21,388 nucleotides of DNA from Fibrobacter sp. UBA1765 (GCA_002314675.1 DCGZ01000022.1:1-21388); one strand, 5' to 3'; numbered from the stretch's first letter, positions 1-9,352 are shown. The notes: generated from the sequence alone by a model not told the origin. Numbers and translations are program-made.

Positions 1-17
1 GGCCCTTCCTTTTTTCC
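1..17 (+). terminator. Possible 3' arm of an upstream terminator
   Basis: The window opens with a GGCCC-TTCC stretch followed by a T run, then a pyrimidine-rich tract. It resembles the descending arm and T-tract of the terminator after the GH74 gene in this window (GGGCCCC-TTCTTTTTT). The matching 5' arm would lie outside the window, so this is only a suggestion. Confidence 0.25.
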
Positions 18-115
18 CCTCCCCCTCTGAATCCTGTTCATTTTTTTATTTTATTTTTGTTACGGATTGTTTGCTGAATTCGTAGATTCAAGTAGGAATT
101 TGGGAGAAGCTGGAT

Positions 116-2359
116 ATGTTGGGTGCTTATTATTCTATTGTAGCCTTAGTAGCGATATTTACACACTTGATTATAAACTATAGTGTAATCAAGCAGGCTG
201 TAGGAACTAAGGCCCATTTGGCATATCGAAGATTTATTTTATGCATTTTAGCTTATTACATTACTGATGCTCTGTGGGGCTTTATTGATGGAATCCATAA
301 TTCCGTTGCGCTCTATTTTGACACCATATTGTACTGTTCCGCCATATCTCTTTCTATTGTCTTTTGGTGCCAGTATATTGTAGCTTACCTGAACTTTAAA
401 AATTTTTTCGGTAAGTTTTTGAAATTTGCGGGCTTTGCATTTTGCCTTGCAGCAATACTCCTGCTTAGTGCAAACCACTTTCTTCATTTTTTCTTTTGGT
501 TCGACAATGATGGTGGCTACCATACAAATGTAGTGCGCTATGTTTCGATCGGTGCACAAATATTTCTGTATGCCTTGACTGCCGTTCAGACGCTGTACGT
601 GGCTTTCAAGTCGAAAGGTTTTAAGCAGCGCCGCCATGTTGCCGTATCGTTATTTGGCATCGTCATGATTTTCGCCACCATTTTGCAGGCGATATATACA
701 TTGCTTCCTTTTTACACCATCGGATTTTTGATTGGAAACTGCATCCTCCATATTTTTGTGCAGGAAGATGAAAAAGCAGAGTTTAGGGGAAAGCTTGAAG
801 AATTCAATAAGGTGATTTCTGCAACCGGCTATGGCATTTGGAAATTTGTTTTTGATGCAGAAGGCAAGGTTTGCGGCTTGATAGGCGATGAACAGTGGAA
901 GGAGCTTTTTGGAGTCTCTGGAACGGAAATGACCCCGAAGGAAACTTTTGACTATTACAATCGCCGTCTATCCAAGCGATCTGCCGAAATGATTAAGGAT
1001 GACTATTCGGAAATGCGTAACGGGGTGATTAAAACGCGAATTTTTGAATGGATTCACCCGGAGAAGGGACTTGTTTACATGAGCGTGGGCGGAACTAGAC
1101 TTGTAGAAGCGGATGGCTCCGTATCTATTTCTGGTTTTGTCGGGGATATTTCGGAACAGATGTTTGTACAGGACCGTTTGAACAAGTCCCTTGAAATTGC
1201 AAAGCGGCAGGCCGAAGAGGCTAACCTTGCAAAGACGAAGTTCCTGTTTAACATGAGCCATGACATTCGTACGCCGATGAATGCGATTATTGGCTTCACG
1301 AACTTATTGCAAAAGAATCTCGATGACAAGGGGAAGTGTTCCGAGTACATCGGGAAAATTCAAAATTCAAGCCAGTTCCTGCTTTCGCTTATCAACAACG
1401 TTCTTGAAATGGCACGCATCGAAAGTGGCAAGGCGACTCTTGATATTTCTGTGCATAATACGGATCAGTTTATTTTAGGCTTCAAGTCGGTTTTTGAAGA
1501 ACAGATGAAGCAAAAGAATATTGAGTTCGTGATAAATGTTGATATAATTCATCATTGCCTTTATACGGATGCGCTGAAGATGCGCGAGATTTTCTTGAAT
1601 TTGATTTCCAATGCGTACAAGTATACCAATTCAGGCGGCAAGATTGTTGTTGATATTAAGGAAGTTCCTGCAGAAGAAAATGGATATTGCATATATCAAA
1701 GTACCATCAGCGATACGGGGATGGGCATATCCAAGAGCTTCTTGCCGAGACTCTTTGACGAGTTTTCTAGAGAAAAGACCTATACCGACAATAAGATTGA
1801 AGGTACAGGACTTGGCATGCCGATTGTCAAGAAGTATATAGATTTGATGGGCGGTACGATTAGCGTAGAAAGCGAACTTGGTAAAGGCACTACGTTCCAT
1901 GTCGCGATTAAGCATCGATATGCGGAGTCATGCGAATCATCGGGAAAGGAAGAAGATATTGTGGATTCGACCTCCTTGTCTGGAAGGCGAATTCTGCTTG
2001 CAGAAGATAATGATTTGAATGCAGAAATCGCAATGGAAATTTTGAAGGAAATTGGCATTGAAGCGGATCGAGCAAAAGATGGTGTGGAATGCTTGTCGGT
2101 GCTAGGGCAAAAAGAGGCCGGCTATTACGATTTGATTCTTATGGATATCCAGATGCCGAATATGAATGGCTATAAGGCTACGCAGATGATTAGAGAAATG
2201 GCAGATTCTGTAAAGGCTCGCATACCGATCATTGCGATGACGGCGAATGCTTTTGACGAAGACAAGAGAGAGGCTGCTGAAGCAGGCATGAATGGACATT
2301 TGGCTAAGCCGATAGAAGTTCCAGAATTGATTTTGACATTGAAAAAATTTTTGGGATAG
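116..2359 (+). CDS. Hybrid sensor histidine kinase, 7TM + PAS + HisKA + HATPase + REC
   Basis: Membrane-bound hybrid histidine kinase, 747 aa. About seven hydrophobic segments span residues 3-217, followed by a PAS-like region (about 226-350). The HisKA domain carries the H-box MSHDIRTPMNAIIGF with the phosphoacceptor at H382. The HATPase domain has its N-box (LNLISNAYKYT, N499), a G1-type SDTGMGI and a G2-type GTGLGMPIV. A C-terminal receiver has acidic EDN, phospho-acceptor D677 in LMDIQMPNMNG, and the conserved K in LAKPIE. GGGAG at 102-106 lies 9 nt before ATG and supports the start. The second kinase begins 38 nt downstream, so the two are probably cotranscribed. No HPt or DNA-binding output domain is present, so the phosphate must pass to a separate partner. 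The 7TM input could sense a small ligand, but the signal is unknown. Confidence 0.93.
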   Translation: MLGAYYSIVALVAIFTHLIINYSVIKQAVGTKAHLAYRRFILCILAYYITDALWGFIDGIHNSVALYFDTILYCSAISLSIVFWCQYIVAYLNFKNFFGKFLKFAGFAFCLAAILLLSANHFLHFFFWFDNDGGYHTNVVRYVSIGAQIFLYALTAVQTLYVAFKSKGFKQRRHVAVSLFGIVMIFATILQAIYTLLPFYTIGFLIGNCILHIFVQEDEKAEFRGKLEEFNKVISATGYGIWKFVFDAEGKVCGLIGDEQWKELFGVSGTEMTPKETFDYYNRRLSKRSAEMIKDDYSEMRNGVIKTRIFEWIHPEKGLVYMSVGGTRLVEADGSVSISGFVGDISEQMFVQDRLNKSLEIAKRQAEEANLAKTKFLFNMSHDIRTPMNAIIGFTNLLQKNLDDKGKCSEYIGKIQNSSQFLLSLINNVLEMARIESGKATLDISVHNTDQFILGFKSVFEEQMKQKNIEFVINVDIIHHCLYTDALKMREIFLNLISNAYKYTNSGGKIVVDIKEVPAEENGYCIYQSTISDTGMGISKSFLPRLFDEFSREKTYTDNKIEGTGLGMPIVKKYIDLMGGTISVESELGKGTTFHVAIKHRYAESCESSGKEEDIVDSTSLSGRRILLAEDNDLNAEIAMEILKEIGIEADRAKDGVECLSVLGQKEAGYYDLILMDIQMPNMNGYKATQMIREMADSVKARIPIIAMTANAFDEDKREAAEAGMNGHLAKPIEVPELILTLKKFLG

Positions 2360-2397
2360 TAAAGGTAAAGCGTAAAAACATTGGGTGATGCAGAATT

Positions 2398-4467
2398 ATG
2401 AAAAATGAAAAAGTAAAGGGAAAACTGCCCAGGGAATTGTGGCTTATGTATGCAGGCCTCGTGTGCCTTGCGATTCTTTTAGAGACTGCTTTTTTGTATG
2501 CGAACTATACTATCGTTGAAAGCAATGAAAAATCTAGCGCCAAGGCAAGCGCCGAAAAAATTGCTGCAAGCATACAGTCCGAAATGCAGCATGCTCTTGA
2601 AACGACGAACCTCCTTAAGGACCTGTATAAGGTTTATGGCAATCTGTTCCTGGAAGACTTTAATAAAATCTGTAACGAACTGAGCAAGGACAATTTGGCT
2701 ATAGGCAGCTTGTACTTTGCTCCAGGTGGTGTTATAAAGTATTCCTACCCTGCAGAAATTGACAAGGCAACGGAAGGCTTTGCAATGTTGAAAGACCCTA
2801 TTCAGGGGCCGAAGGCACAAAAGGCTATTGACGATAGAAAGGCGACTGTTGCAGGGCCTCATCACCTGATTGAAGGCGGCGAGGGTTTTATTATTCGCAA
2901 TCCGATTTTTAACAGGGACGCCTTTGTTGCTTTTTCAATTATAATTCTTGACAAGGAACGTTTGATTAATCAGATCGCGCTAAATCTTCGCAGTACAAAA
3001 TATGATTTTGCTGTGTGGAAGGACCCTGATCCGACTGCTATTACGGATGCCGACGGCTTTGCCTTTTCTAAGCGCCAGGGTACTGGAAAAATCAGTAGGG
3101 ACATTCAACTGGATTTTCCGGTTTTGAACGATACCTGGCACGTTGTTTTGGAACCGGTTGGCGGCTGGAATGTGCTTGGCCACATGAAGAAGGAAGTGTG
3201 CATTTCGCTATTTGTGTTCGCCTTATTGCTGTTCCTGTTTTACATGTATGTACTTGGCGTTGGAAGAAAGCGCCAATTGCAGATGGAAATTATGGCAAAC
3301 GATGCCAAGAACCAGTTTTTGTTTAGCATGAGCCACGATATTCGCACCCCGATGAATGCGATTATCGGCTTTACACGCTTGATGAAACAGAATATTGAAG
3401 ATAGACAGAAAGTGGAAGACTATATTTCTAAGATAAACGATTCCAGCAACTTTTTGCTTTCGCTCATTAACAATGTTCTTGAAATGGCCCGCATTGAAAG
3501 CGGCAAGCTTGTGCTTGATGAGGGCATTATTGATACCCATAAGTTTGAACATGTTACCGATACTGTGTTTACGGACCTTGCAAAAAGCAAGGGCATAACA
3601 TTCAGCAATGATTACGAGCTGCTAAGTGACTTTGTTTTAGGCGACGAAACAAAGATAAGGGATATTACCTTGAATATCGTAAGCAACGCGATTAAGTACA
3701 CCCCGGCTGGCGGATACGTTAAATTGACGTTAAAGGAATCTAGGAGCGAAAAGCCCGGCTATACCATATTTACCGCGGTTGCTGAAGATTCTGGCATAGG
3801 CATTAGCAAGAGTTTCTTGCCGCATATCTTTGAAGAATTTTCAAGGGAAAAGAACACGACAGATAGCAAGGTTTCTGGAACTGGTCTTGGAATGCCCATC
3901 GTGAAGAAACTTATTGACTTGATGAACGGTACTATTGATATAGAGAGTGAAGTTGGAAAGGGTACTAAGGTGACCGTAGTGCTGCCGCTCCGCCTATTAA
4001 GCGAAAAACAGCTTGAAGAGGTAAAGCTTGCCAAGTTGAAAGGCAAAAACGATGAGTCGAATGTAGACCCGTCTTCTACTGGTTTTGCCGGCAAGCGTAT
4101 TTTGCTTGCAGAAGATAACGAACTTAATGCAGAAATTGCAATCGCCGTTCTTGAAGAAATGGGTTTAAAGGTTATCCGTGTCGCAGATGGATTTAAATGC
4201 GTGCAGGTAATGGAAGAATACGATGAAGATTATTTTAGTCTAGTTCTTATGGATATCCAGATGCCGAATATGGATGGTTACGAAGCCACACGGAATATTC
4301 GTGCGATGATGAACCCTAAAAAGGCGCATATACCTATTTTGGCAATGACTGCAAACGCCTTTGACGAAGACCGTAAAAGGGCGCTTGAAGCAGGTATGGA
4401 TGGCCATTTGGCTAAGCCAATAGATGTGCAGGAGCTTTTGCAGAAGCTTCGCCAAATGCTTGGCTAG
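2398..4467 (+). CDS. Hybrid sensor histidine kinase, CHASE + HisKA + HATPase + REC
   Basis: Hybrid histidine kinase, 689 aa. A transmembrane helix (about 14-38) and a second one (about 268-287) bracket a periplasmic domain. The pattern APGGVIKYSYP, then KDPIQGP, then VAGPHHLIEGGEGFIIRNPIF matches the CHASE family of extracellular ligand sensors. The cytoplasmic core has the H-box with H313, an N-box (LNIVSNAIKYT), GTGLGMPIV, and a C-terminal receiver with D619 in LMDIQMPNMDG and LAKPID. The core is strikingly similar to that of the preceding kinase (both contain SHDIRTPMNAIIGFT, LINNVLEMARIESGK and FSREK), while the inputs are unrelated. This points to duplication with sensor swapping. The stop lies only 3 nt from the convergent permease stop, leaving no room for a dedicated intergenic terminator. 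The ligand is unknown. Confidence 0.94.
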   Translation: MKNEKVKGKLPRELWLMYAGLVCLAILLETAFLYANYTIVESNEKSSAKASAEKIAASIQSEMQHALETTNLLKDLYKVYGNLFLEDFNKICNELSKDNLAIGSLYFAPGGVIKYSYPAEIDKATEGFAMLKDPIQGPKAQKAIDDRKATVAGPHHLIEGGEGFIIRNPIFNRDAFVAFSIIILDKERLINQIALNLRSTKYDFAVWKDPDPTAITDADGFAFSKRQGTGKISRDIQLDFPVLNDTWHVVLEPVGGWNVLGHMKKEVCISLFVFALLLFLFYMYVLGVGRKRQLQMEIMANDAKNQFLFSMSHDIRTPMNAIIGFTRLMKQNIEDRQKVEDYISKINDSSNFLLSLINNVLEMARIESGKLVLDEGIIDTHKFEHVTDTVFTDLAKSKGITFSNDYELLSDFVLGDETKIRDITLNIVSNAIKYTPAGGYVKLTLKESRSEKPGYTIFTAVAEDSGIGISKSFLPHIFEEFSREKNTTDSKVSGTGLGMPIVKKLIDLMNGTIDIESEVGKGTKVTVVLPLRLLSEKQLEEVKLAKLKGKNDESNVDPSSTGFAGKRILLAEDNELNAEIAIAVLEEMGLKVIRVADGFKCVQVMEEYDEDYFSLVLMDIQMPNMDGYEATRNIRAMMNPKKAHIPILAMTANAFDEDRKRALEAGMDGHLAKPIDVQELLQKLRQMLG

Positions 4468-4470
4468 GTT

Positions 4471-5781
4471 CTATTGCTTGTTTTCTTCTTTCTTTTTAGG
4501 AAGAAGAAGGTTCAGTACGACTGCAAGAATAAATACGACGGCGACGCAGTTTTCTGCAAAGATTGTCTGGATTATTTGCGGGAAGACCTTGAACATGCCG
4601 GTTGCTTGCGTAAAGCCAAGCCCAATGCTTAGGGACATGCTCGTGATGATCATGTTGCGTTGTGAGAATCCGCTTTTGGCCATCATGCCAAAGCCAGCGA
4701 ACAGTATGGACCCGAACATCATGATTGTGCAGCCGCCAAGTACTGCTTGCGGAATTGTGGTGAGCAGAGTGCCTACAGGCGGGAATACGCCCCCAAGGAT
4801 CATGATTGCCGCACCGGTTGCAATGGTAAAGCGGTTTACAACGCCAGACAGTGAAGCTAGCCCCACATTTTGACTAAATGATGTAATTGGGGTACAGCCG
4901 AAAATGCCTGAAATTGTGCTGACAAAACCATCGCAGCTGATTGCTCCTCCCATTTCTGCTTTGTGAATTTGGCGTTTTAAAGCTCCATTTACAAGGGCAC
5001 TCGAATCGCCTACGGTTTCTGTTGCCGAAACAAGGAATATTGCGATTACCGAAAGTATTGGACCAAGGTGGAATTCAGGAGTAAAGGGCAGTAACTTTGG
5101 TACGGCGATGATGCTGCAGTTTGCAAGACCGGAAAAATCTACCATGCCCATGCAGAGAGCCAGAATATAGCCCACGATTAGGCCGACAAGTACAGAAAGG
5201 GAACGTAGGAAGCCTTTGGCAAAAACTTGCGTGACTAGGCAAGTCAGAAGGGTGACGCTGCCGACGATCCAGTTGTGTAGTTCACCGAAATCTGTAGAGC
5301 CTTGGCCGCCAGCAAATGAATTTGCCCCGATAGGAAGGAGCGAAAAACCGATCGCGGTTACCACGGTTGCCGCGACAATATGCGGAATGAGCTTGAGCCA
5401 GTACTTTGCGCAAAGGCCCAGCAGCCCTTCTACGATGCCGCCTATGATTACGGCTCCCATTAATGTTCCCATGCCGTGAGAAAGTCCGATTGAAATGGAA
5501 ACAGAAAGGAACGTGAAGCTGATGCCCATGACGATTGGTAGCCTTGAACCGATTTTCCAGATTGGATAAAGCTGTATCATGGTTCCGATGCCCGCAATGA
5601 TCATGCAGTTTTGGATCAGCGATGCGGTAACCCCTTTTTCGATTCCGATGACATTTGCAAGGATTATGATTGGAGTAATGTTTGAAACAAACATTGCAAG
5701 CACATGCTGGAGCCCGAAGGGAACTGCACGAGCAACAGGGACAAATCCGTCAAGTTTGTATAGATTCTCGGTAGATTTCAT
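4471..5781 (-). CDS. NCS2-family xanthine/uracil permease
   Basis: Inner-membrane nucleobase:cation symporter of the NCS2 family, 436 aa, typical length, with many hydrophobic helices. Family motifs are visible: QH at residues 25-26 (QHVLAMFVSNITP), ATETVGD with E255, SCDG with D284, and SFSQNVG with Q304-N305. These correspond to the substrate-binding Glu, Asp and Gln-Asn positions known from XanQ/UraA. It lies 15 nt downstream of xpt on the same strand, which favours xanthine (possibly also guanine or hypoxanthine) as substrate, as in Bacillus xpt-pbuX. There is no clear Shine-Dalgarno before the ATG, so translation may be coupled to xpt. The C-terminus is Lys/Glu-rich. Substrate choice between xanthine and uracil rests on context. 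Confidence 0.92.
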   Translation of the reverse strand: MKSTENLYKLDGFVPVARAVPFGLQHVLAMFVSNITPIIILANVIGIEKGVTASLIQNCMIIAGIGTMIQLYPIWKIGSRLPIVMGISFTFLSVSISIGLSHGMGTLMGAVIIGGIVEGLLGLCAKYWLKLIPHIVAATVVTAIGFSLLPIGANSFAGGQGSTDFGELHNWIVGSVTLLTCLVTQVFAKGFLRSLSVLVGLIVGYILALCMGMVDFSGLANCSIIAVPKLLPFTPEFHLGPILSVIAIFLVSATETVGDSSALVNGALKRQIHKAEMGGAISCDGFVSTISGIFGCTPITSFSQNVGLASLSGVVNRFTIATGAAIMILGGVFPPVGTLLTTIPQAVLGGCTIMMFGSILFAGFGMMAKSGFSQRNMIITSMSLSIGLGFTQATGMFKVFPQIIQTIFAENCVAVVFILAVVLNLLLPKKKEENKQ

Positions 5782-5796
5782 AATGTCAAAAAATTT

Positions 5797-6435
5797 TTAG
5801 CCAAGTTTCAAGTTCGTGTTTATGAGGGGCATTTCTGGTTGATCGCGGAACTTGATGGTTTGGGTTTGCCAATCCATGGATTCGACGATTGCGATGGATT
5901 CGACACGATAGCCTTCTGCTCGTAGTGTGGCTCCACCCTTTTGCTGGCCCTTTTCTATCGCGATTCCAAGACCTGCGACAGTTCCGCCGGCCTGGTGCAC
6001 AAGATCTATGAGGGCGTGTGCCGCTGCGCCGTCTGCCAAGAAGTCGTCTACGATTAGGACTTTATCGTTTGCAGACATGTAGGGCCTCGAAACGAACACA
6101 TTGTTCATTTTTTTATGCGTAAAGGAGTAGGCCTGTGACACGTACTTGTCGTCGGTGCTGTTTGCTGTCTGGCTCTTTTTTGCAAAAACGACAGGAACAT
6201 CGTAAAGATGCCCGAGTAATGTTGCGATGGCGATGCCGCTTGCTTCAATGGTCAAAATTTTATTGACTTCGACATCGCGAAAGCGGCGCTTGAATTCATA
6301 GGCCATTTGTCGCATGATATCGACATCGATCTGGTGGTTTAAAAAGCTGTCGACTTTAAGAATGTTGCCTTCCTTAATGCAGCCGTCACGGAGAATTTTT
6401 TCTTCAAGAAAGTTCATAAAAACGCTCTTGTCCAT
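5797..6435 (-). CDS. xpt: Xanthine phosphoribosyltransferase
   Basis: Cytoplasmic type I phosphoribosyltransferase, 212 aa, converting xanthine and PRPP to XMP in purine salvage. Strong family signatures are LKVDSFLNHQID (about 26-37), TIEASGIA (about 62-69), the PRPP-binding motif VLIVDDFLADGAAAH (126-140) and GYRVES near the end. It is a little longer than Bacillus Xpt (194 aa) at both ends; an internal Met at residue 7 could be an alternative start. No good Shine-Dalgarno precedes either Met. It is the first gene of an operon with the permease, and the two together import and convert xanthine. It diverges from the GH74 gene. Confidence 0.95.
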   Translation of the reverse strand: MDKSVFMNFLEEKILRDGCIKEGNILKVDSFLNHQIDVDIMRQMAYEFKRRFRDVEVNKILTIEASGIAIATLLGHLYDVPVVFAKKSQTANSTDDKYVSQAYSFTHKKMNNVFVSRPYMSANDKVLIVDDFLADGAAAHALIDLVHQAGGTVAGLGIAIEKGQQKGGATLRAEGYRVESIAIVESMDWQTQTIKFRDQPEMPLINTNLKLG

Positions 6436-6517
6436 GTATAAAAAAAATGTTAATGACTAGAAAATAAAATTTTTTCGCAGTTGCAATCTATTGTTGAAAT
6501 TGACATAAGGCCTTGCG

Positions 6518-6545
6518 ATAGTATCTAAAATCATTGATTCGTTAA
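6518..6545 (-). promoter_or_regulatory. Candidate promoter for xpt-permease operon
   Basis: On the minus strand, TTAACG (6545-6540) is followed after 16 nt by TACTAT (6523-6518), a plausible sigma70-like pair. It would give a leader of roughly 75 nt before xpt. The leader was read for the conserved purine-riboswitch core and none was found. Confidence 0.35.
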
Positions 6546-6637
6546 AAAGGCCGTTCTTTTGATTTTTTATGGAGGCCACTAACCGTAAATTAAGGTATAT
6601 TACAATAAAAATTATTGGGAATAAGCTTGGAGACTTT

Positions 6638-9163
6638 ATGAATTTTAAGATCAAGATGCTTGGCGTTGCTACGCTTGCGTCGCTTGGCTTTGCAGTGAAT
6701 GCAAATGCAGAAAGCTATGACTGGGGTAACGTTCGCTTTGACGGCGGTGGCTTTATGAGTGCCATTATGCCGAGCCCTTACCAGAAGGACCTTATTTACG
6801 CCCGCACGGACGTTGGCGGTATTTACCGCTGGAATTCATCGACTTCTAGCTGGGTGCCTCTTATGGACCAGTTCGATGAAAACGACAAGGGCCTTTACGG
6901 TACAGAAAGTTTTGCTCTTGACCCGACAGACCCGAAAAAGATTTATGTGCTCGCTGGCACCGGCTACTTTAGCAAGGGCCGTACCGCTGTTCTTCGCAGT
7001 AGCGACTACGGTGAATCGTGGGATACGACCTACGTTGAATTCTTTGCACATGGAAACGGCATGGGACGCCAGACCGGTGAAAAGCTTGCCGTTGACCCGA
7101 ACAAGCCAAGCATAGTTCTTTGCGGAAGCCGCACCAAGGGCGTGTTCAAGAGCGATGACTACGGTAAGACCTGGTCTAACCTTTATGAAGTTGCACTTTC
7201 AAGTGCCGAAGGCAATTCCCTTACGAACGTGAACGGCGTAAGCTTTGTGATGTTCGATGAATCGCAGGGTAAGCTTGCTGACGGTAGCACTGCAACAATC
7301 TACATCGGTATTTCTGATACCAAGGACAACTTGCAGGTCTCTAAGGATGGCGGCAAGACCTGGAGTGTCATCAAGGGCGGCCCTGCAGGCCTTATGCCGC
7401 ACCGCGCAAAGATTGTCGATGGCGACATGTACATTACATACGCCGATGGCCCGGGCCCGCATAGCATTACAAGCGGTGCCGTTTACAAGTACAACATCAA
7501 GGCTGGAACCTGGACCGACATTACTCCGAGCGATGGCGGCGAAGTTGACAAGAGTTCATACGGTGGCATTGCGATCGACCCGAAGGACAAGAACCATATT
7601 GTTGTCTCTACGCTTGGCAAGTATACGGGCCGCCACGTTACCGTAGATGAAAAGGACAACTACGGTGACCGCATCTACGTAACGACCGATGGCGGCAAGA
7701 CATGGGCTCATGGCCAGCATTACGATGATATTCCAAATATCGATGCAAACGGTACTGACTGGATTCCTGGCAACGCAATCCATTGGGCCGGTTCCCTGGA
7801 ATTCGACCCGTTCGACAACAAGAAGGTTTGGGTTACTAGCGGTAACGGTATTTTCCAGACAGACGATATTACTGCAAAGGTTCCTGTTTGGAAATTCCAG
7901 TCAAAGGGCGTCGAAGAAACAGTCCCTCTCGATATCGTAAGTATCCCTGACGGACCGCTCGTTACTGCAATTGGTGACTATGACGGTGGCGTTTACTATG
8001 ACATCAACAAGCCTGTGAATCGCCATACGCCAATTCTTGGAACTACGGAAAGCATGGCATATGCGCCTCTTACCGGTTCCCTGCTCCGTACAGGCATTGT
8101 TACCGAGTACCTTCAGTACGAGTCCATCAACCATTACCTGATGTACCGTTCTGATGACATGGGTAAAACCTGGAAGCAGCTCGAAACGACCTTGAAGGGC
8201 GCGAAGGGACTTGTTGTGCTTTCTGCAGACGGCAAGGTAATACTCCATCGCCCTGACCAGAGCGCAACCGTTTATCGTTCTACCGATAATGGGGCCAAGT
8301 GGACTGAAACCAAGACCGGCGAACAGACGAATTACTCTCGCATTGTAGCTGACCCTGTGAACCCGGAAACCTTCTATGTGATGAATTCCATGGGTACGCT
8401 TTACAAGTCTACCGATGCAGGCGAAACATTTAACGCAGAAGCAGTTCGCTTGCAGAACGAAGGCGCTGGCGTTTATTACAACGGTGGCGGCCTTATTCGC
8501 ACGGTTCCTGGCAAGGAAGGCCACTTGTGGGTTCCTATGGACCAGTCGCAGGTTTGGCTCTCGAAGGGCTTTAGCGAAAACGGCCTTGCCTACACAGAAG
8601 ACGGCGGCAAGACCTGGAACAATTGCGAAGGCGCAAGTACTGCTATTGCAGTTGGTATCGGTAAGGCCAAGGAAGGTGCCGATTACGAGACGATCTTTAT
8701 CTGGGGTGCTGCAAAGTCCGGAGACGATATCGGCATTTACCGCAGTACCGACAAGTGCAAGACTTTTGAACGCGTGAACGATAACATGCATCAGTTCGGT
8801 GGCCCGGGCAATGGTAACTTTGTTCAGGGCGACATGAACAACTTTGGCGTTGTCTACATGAGTACGGTTGGCCGTGGCTTGATTGTCGGCGCGCCGGAAG
8901 GAACGAAGTTTGTTACCGGTATGCGCGTTGTAAATATGGAACGTGCAGCAACCTTTATTCAGCAGGGCAGAAATCTTATGGTGAATGCTCCTGCTGGAAC
9001 AAAGCTGCATGTGTTCAGTATCGCTGGCTCTACTTTGCTTAGCCGTGAAGTCGGCCCTGGCGTAGCCGTTAATTTGACAATGATCCCTGCCGGTAAGTAC
9101 ATTGTTCGACTTGAGAATGCTGCAGGGCAAAAGCTCTCTGCAAAGACAATTCTCTTGAAGTAA
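6638..9163 (+). CDS. Secreted GH74 endo-xyloglucanase with C-terminal sorting domain
   Basis: Secreted glycoside hydrolase family 74 enzyme, 841 aa, expected to cleave the beta-1,4-glucan backbone of xyloglucan. The start is set at 6638 (MNFKIKM...), giving a normal signal peptide ending near ANAES, with GGAG at 6629-6632. An in-frame ATG at 6569 would place a polar stretch before the signal. The two GH74 catalytic aspartates are present: D58 in YARTDVGG and D447 in AIGDYDGG. Eight Asp-box motifs of the form SxDxGxTW (for example SDDYGKTW, SKDGGKTW, TEDGGKTW) mark the two seven-bladed beta-propellers. The last 80 or so residues form a small beta domain (HVFSIAGSTLLSREV..., IPAGKYIVRLEN...) like a type IX sorting domain. 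No CBM or Ser linker is present. It is monocistronic with a strong terminator. Activity on other beta-glucans cannot be excluded. Confidence 0.93.
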   Translation: MNFKIKMLGVATLASLGFAVNANAESYDWGNVRFDGGGFMSAIMPSPYQKDLIYARTDVGGIYRWNSSTSSWVPLMDQFDENDKGLYGTESFALDPTDPKKIYVLAGTGYFSKGRTAVLRSSDYGESWDTTYVEFFAHGNGMGRQTGEKLAVDPNKPSIVLCGSRTKGVFKSDDYGKTWSNLYEVALSSAEGNSLTNVNGVSFVMFDESQGKLADGSTATIYIGISDTKDNLQVSKDGGKTWSVIKGGPAGLMPHRAKIVDGDMYITYADGPGPHSITSGAVYKYNIKAGTWTDITPSDGGEVDKSSYGGIAIDPKDKNHIVVSTLGKYTGRHVTVDEKDNYGDRIYVTTDGGKTWAHGQHYDDIPNIDANGTDWIPGNAIHWAGSLEFDPFDNKKVWVTSGNGIFQTDDITAKVPVWKFQSKGVEETVPLDIVSIPDGPLVTAIGDYDGGVYYDINKPVNRHTPILGTTESMAYAPLTGSLLRTGIVTEYLQYESINHYLMYRSDDMGKTWKQLETTLKGAKGLVVLSADGKVILHRPDQSATVYRSTDNGAKWTETKTGEQTNYSRIVADPVNPETFYVMNSMGTLYKSTDAGETFNAEAVRLQNEGAGVYYNGGGLIRTVPGKEGHLWVPMDQSQVWLSKGFSENGLAYTEDGGKTWNNCEGASTAIAVGIGKAKEGADYETIFIWGAAKSGDDIGIYRSTDKCKTFERVNDNMHQFGGPGNGNFVQGDMNNFGVVYMSTVGRGLIVGAPEGTKFVTGMRVVNMERAATFIQQGRNLMVNAPAGTKLHVFSIAGSTLLSREVGPGVAVNLTMIPAGKYIVRLENAAGQKLSAKTILLK

Positions 9164-9180
9164 CTTTAAATATTTACGGG

Positions 9181-9217
9181 AAGAAGGGACCTGGATTTTT
9201 CTGGGCCCCTTCTTTTT
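9181..9217 (+). terminator. Rho-independent terminator after GH74 gene
   Basis: AAGAAGGG pairs with CCCTTCTT (one internal mismatch, then CC/GG toward the loop), followed directly by a run of six T. It lies 17 nt after the GH74 stop. Confidence 0.85.
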
Positions 9218-9314
9218 TGTGAATGGAATTTATTGGATTACGATATTCTTTGGCTTTTATCAAGGCAATGAGTTTCTGGAATGTAAATTCGACAGAATGG
9301 CCTATATGCTATAC

Positions 9315-9352
9315 AAAAAAGGAATCCCGGCTTTTACCGAGATTCCTTTCTG
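9315..9352 (-). terminator. Rho-independent terminator after nuoA
   Basis: Read on the minus strand, GGAATC-t-CGG pairs with CCG-g-GATTCC around a short loop and is followed by TTTTTT. It lies about 30 nt past the nuoA stop. Together with the GH74 terminator it insulates the convergent pair. The rest of 9218-9314 shows nothing recognisable. Confidence 0.8.

Noticed and set aside
4480..4512. TTCTTC/GAAGAA hairpin near the end of the kinase
   Set aside because: It encodes the Lys/Glu-rich permease C-terminus and has short AT-rich arms; too weak to call a terminator.
4424..4873. 149-codon plus-strand frame across the HK2-permease junction
   Set aside because: It overlaps the end of the kinase and is antisense to the permease, both well supported; the translation has no family features.
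6569..6637. In-frame upstream ATG extending the GH74 protein by 23 residues
   Set aside because: The extension is polar and would precede the signal peptide. The ATG at 6638 has GGAG at proper spacing.
7901..9130. 409-codon open frame on the minus strand inside the GH74 gene
   Set aside because: It lies wholly antisense to a gene with clear catalytic motifs. Its Cys/Arg/His-rich translation has no recognisable domain. The strong codon bias of the sense gene, which rarely uses TTA, CTA and TCA, explains the lack of antisense stops.
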